41,349 bases of DNA from positions 1 to 41,349 of the forward strand of contig JAGZUF010000022.1 of assembly GCA_018380115.1 (NCBI GenBank), in the 5' to 3' direction. Shown here one piece after another: positions 41,092 through 41,349 of this stretch (position 1 is the stretch's first letter; each line of letters starts with the position of its first letter). The notes below the pieces were generated by a model that searched no databases, had not been told where the DNA came from, and was given only the letters and a program-made list of their open reading frames with translations. The translations under genes were made by a program, and so were the position numbers. Source of the stretch: Oscillospiraceae bacterium. Lineage in GTDB: Bacteria; Bacillota; Clostridia; Oscillospirales; Ruminococcaceae.

Positions 41092-41130
41092 AAGTTGACA
41101 GATTCCAAATGGAATCTGTCAACTTTCTTA
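41092..41130. terminator. Perfect 16-bp hairpin
   Basis: AAGTTGACAGATTCCA (41092-41107) pairs perfectly with TGGAATCTGTCAACTT (41110-41125) across AA, followed by TCTTAT. No gene ends right before it on the plus strand. Confidence 0.7.
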
Positions 41131-41141
41131 TATCTGAAAAT

Positions 41142-41177
41142 AATGAAAAACCGTAGGGTTTCCTGCGGTTTTTCATT
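41142..41177. terminator. Second tandem hairpin with flanking A/T runs
   Basis: AATGAAAAACCG pairs with CGGTTTTTCATT, and an inner AGG/CCT closes across GTTT. A and T runs on both sides make it bidirectional. Confidence 0.75.
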
Positions 41178-41259
41178 TACACCATTCATCTAACGATGAG
41201 AATTATATAATATTTTCCTTGCATCGCAGAAATAAAAGTAGTTGTTTCTACCATTGTTA

Positions 41260-41349
41260 AGGCCAAGCTGTTTTGTCCAGAAATAGCCGGTCTGTTTTGT
41301 CGCATAGCCGGATTGTTTTGTCACGACAGCCGAGCTAATCTGTCGTTGA
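41260..41349. mobile_element. Terminal repeat array of another transposon, cut by the window end
   Basis: Four units of about 21-25 bp start at 41260, 41285, 41306 and 41328, each reading AGCCGG-like then TGTTTTGTC (the last unit has CTAATCTGTC). Such arrays of transposase-binding sites are found at ends of IS21-like and Tn7/Mu-like elements. CTGTCGTTGA at the very end could be a terminus or start the next unit. No transposase gene is in the window. Confidence 0.6.

Larger units (their letters stand above)
40922..41349. other. Right junction region without genes
   Basis: This A+T-rich DNA holds a weak minus-strand promoter (TATAAT 40952-40957), a site matching the tRNA terminator arm in inverted form (41061-41082), two tandem hairpins and a repeat array. 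No coding frame is supported. Confidence 0.5.

Noticed and set aside
41092..41177. Small palindromic insertion element
   Set aside because: The two hairpins look like tandem terminators; no target duplication or transposase supports a miniature element.

Overview
The window looks like a chromosomal segment of a GC-rich low-G+C-phylum Gram-positive: a member of the Clostridia, probably near Oscillospiraceae/Ruminococcaceae. This is inferred from three things: the Firmicutes gene order rimP-nusA-ylxR-ylxQ-infB-rbfA-nrnA-truB-ribF followed by rpsO-pnp, the GGAGG-type ribosome binding sites, and Tn4451-style transposon genes in the right third. No taxonomic marker was compared directly.

Positions 1-14400 hold short housekeeping and accessory units. 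A TatD nuclease is coupled to a degenerate CPBP membrane protein. A minus-strand operon (6661 to 2829) encodes a D-aspartate-ligase-like ATP-grasp enzyme, an aspartate racemase and a glutamine-dependent asparagine synthetase; together these could make a D-Asp/D-Asn peptidoglycan cross-bridge. About 1 kb without a gene (6857-7720) reads on the minus strand as a highly structured ~700-nt RNA with its own promoter and terminator-like hairpin. Then come a DUF3783 protein, a GPP34 (GOLPH3-like) protein with a MerR regulator and a small Cys-rich protein, a GNAT and a zinc-ribbon protein, a WYL regulator with a CYTH protein, and an RlmI-type rRNA methyltransferase.

Positions 14400-26930 are the translation/RNA core: rimP to ribF (ribosome maturation, transcription elongation, initiation factor 2, tRNA pseudouridylation, FAD synthesis), a VanZ protein and an SDR oxidoreductase, then rpsO and pnp. 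The rpsO leader and a long perfect-arm hairpin before pnp are possible autoregulatory sites. A secreted protein of unknown function and an initiator tRNA (fMet) follow.

From just after the tRNA (about 28230) to the window end, the DNA is mobile. A large serine recombinase, TnpW, ParB-like and RepA_N-like proteins and a Cys-rich VLP protein lie on the minus strand. An A+T-rich spacer with a 58-bp tandem repeat separates them from a plus-strand cargo operon: XRE regulator, hsdM, unknown gene, hsdS, HEPN-like gene, hsdR. TnpV and a small partner follow, then tandem hairpins and a terminal array of ~21-bp repeats that looks like the end of another transposon cut by the window edge.

The restriction locus resembles the type IC (EcoR124-like) family: HsdS carries three perfect 12-bp repeats coding for ELTA in its central spacer, and HsdR has the usual ~1,035-residue length. 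Its two extra genes are the best candidates for something undescribed. The HEPN-like one lies between hsdS and hsdR, the place occupied by the anticodon nuclease gene prrC in the E. coli prr locus, suggesting a back-up RNA-targeting defence tied to the restriction system. The other strong candidate for novelty is the large structured RNA at about 6916-7632.
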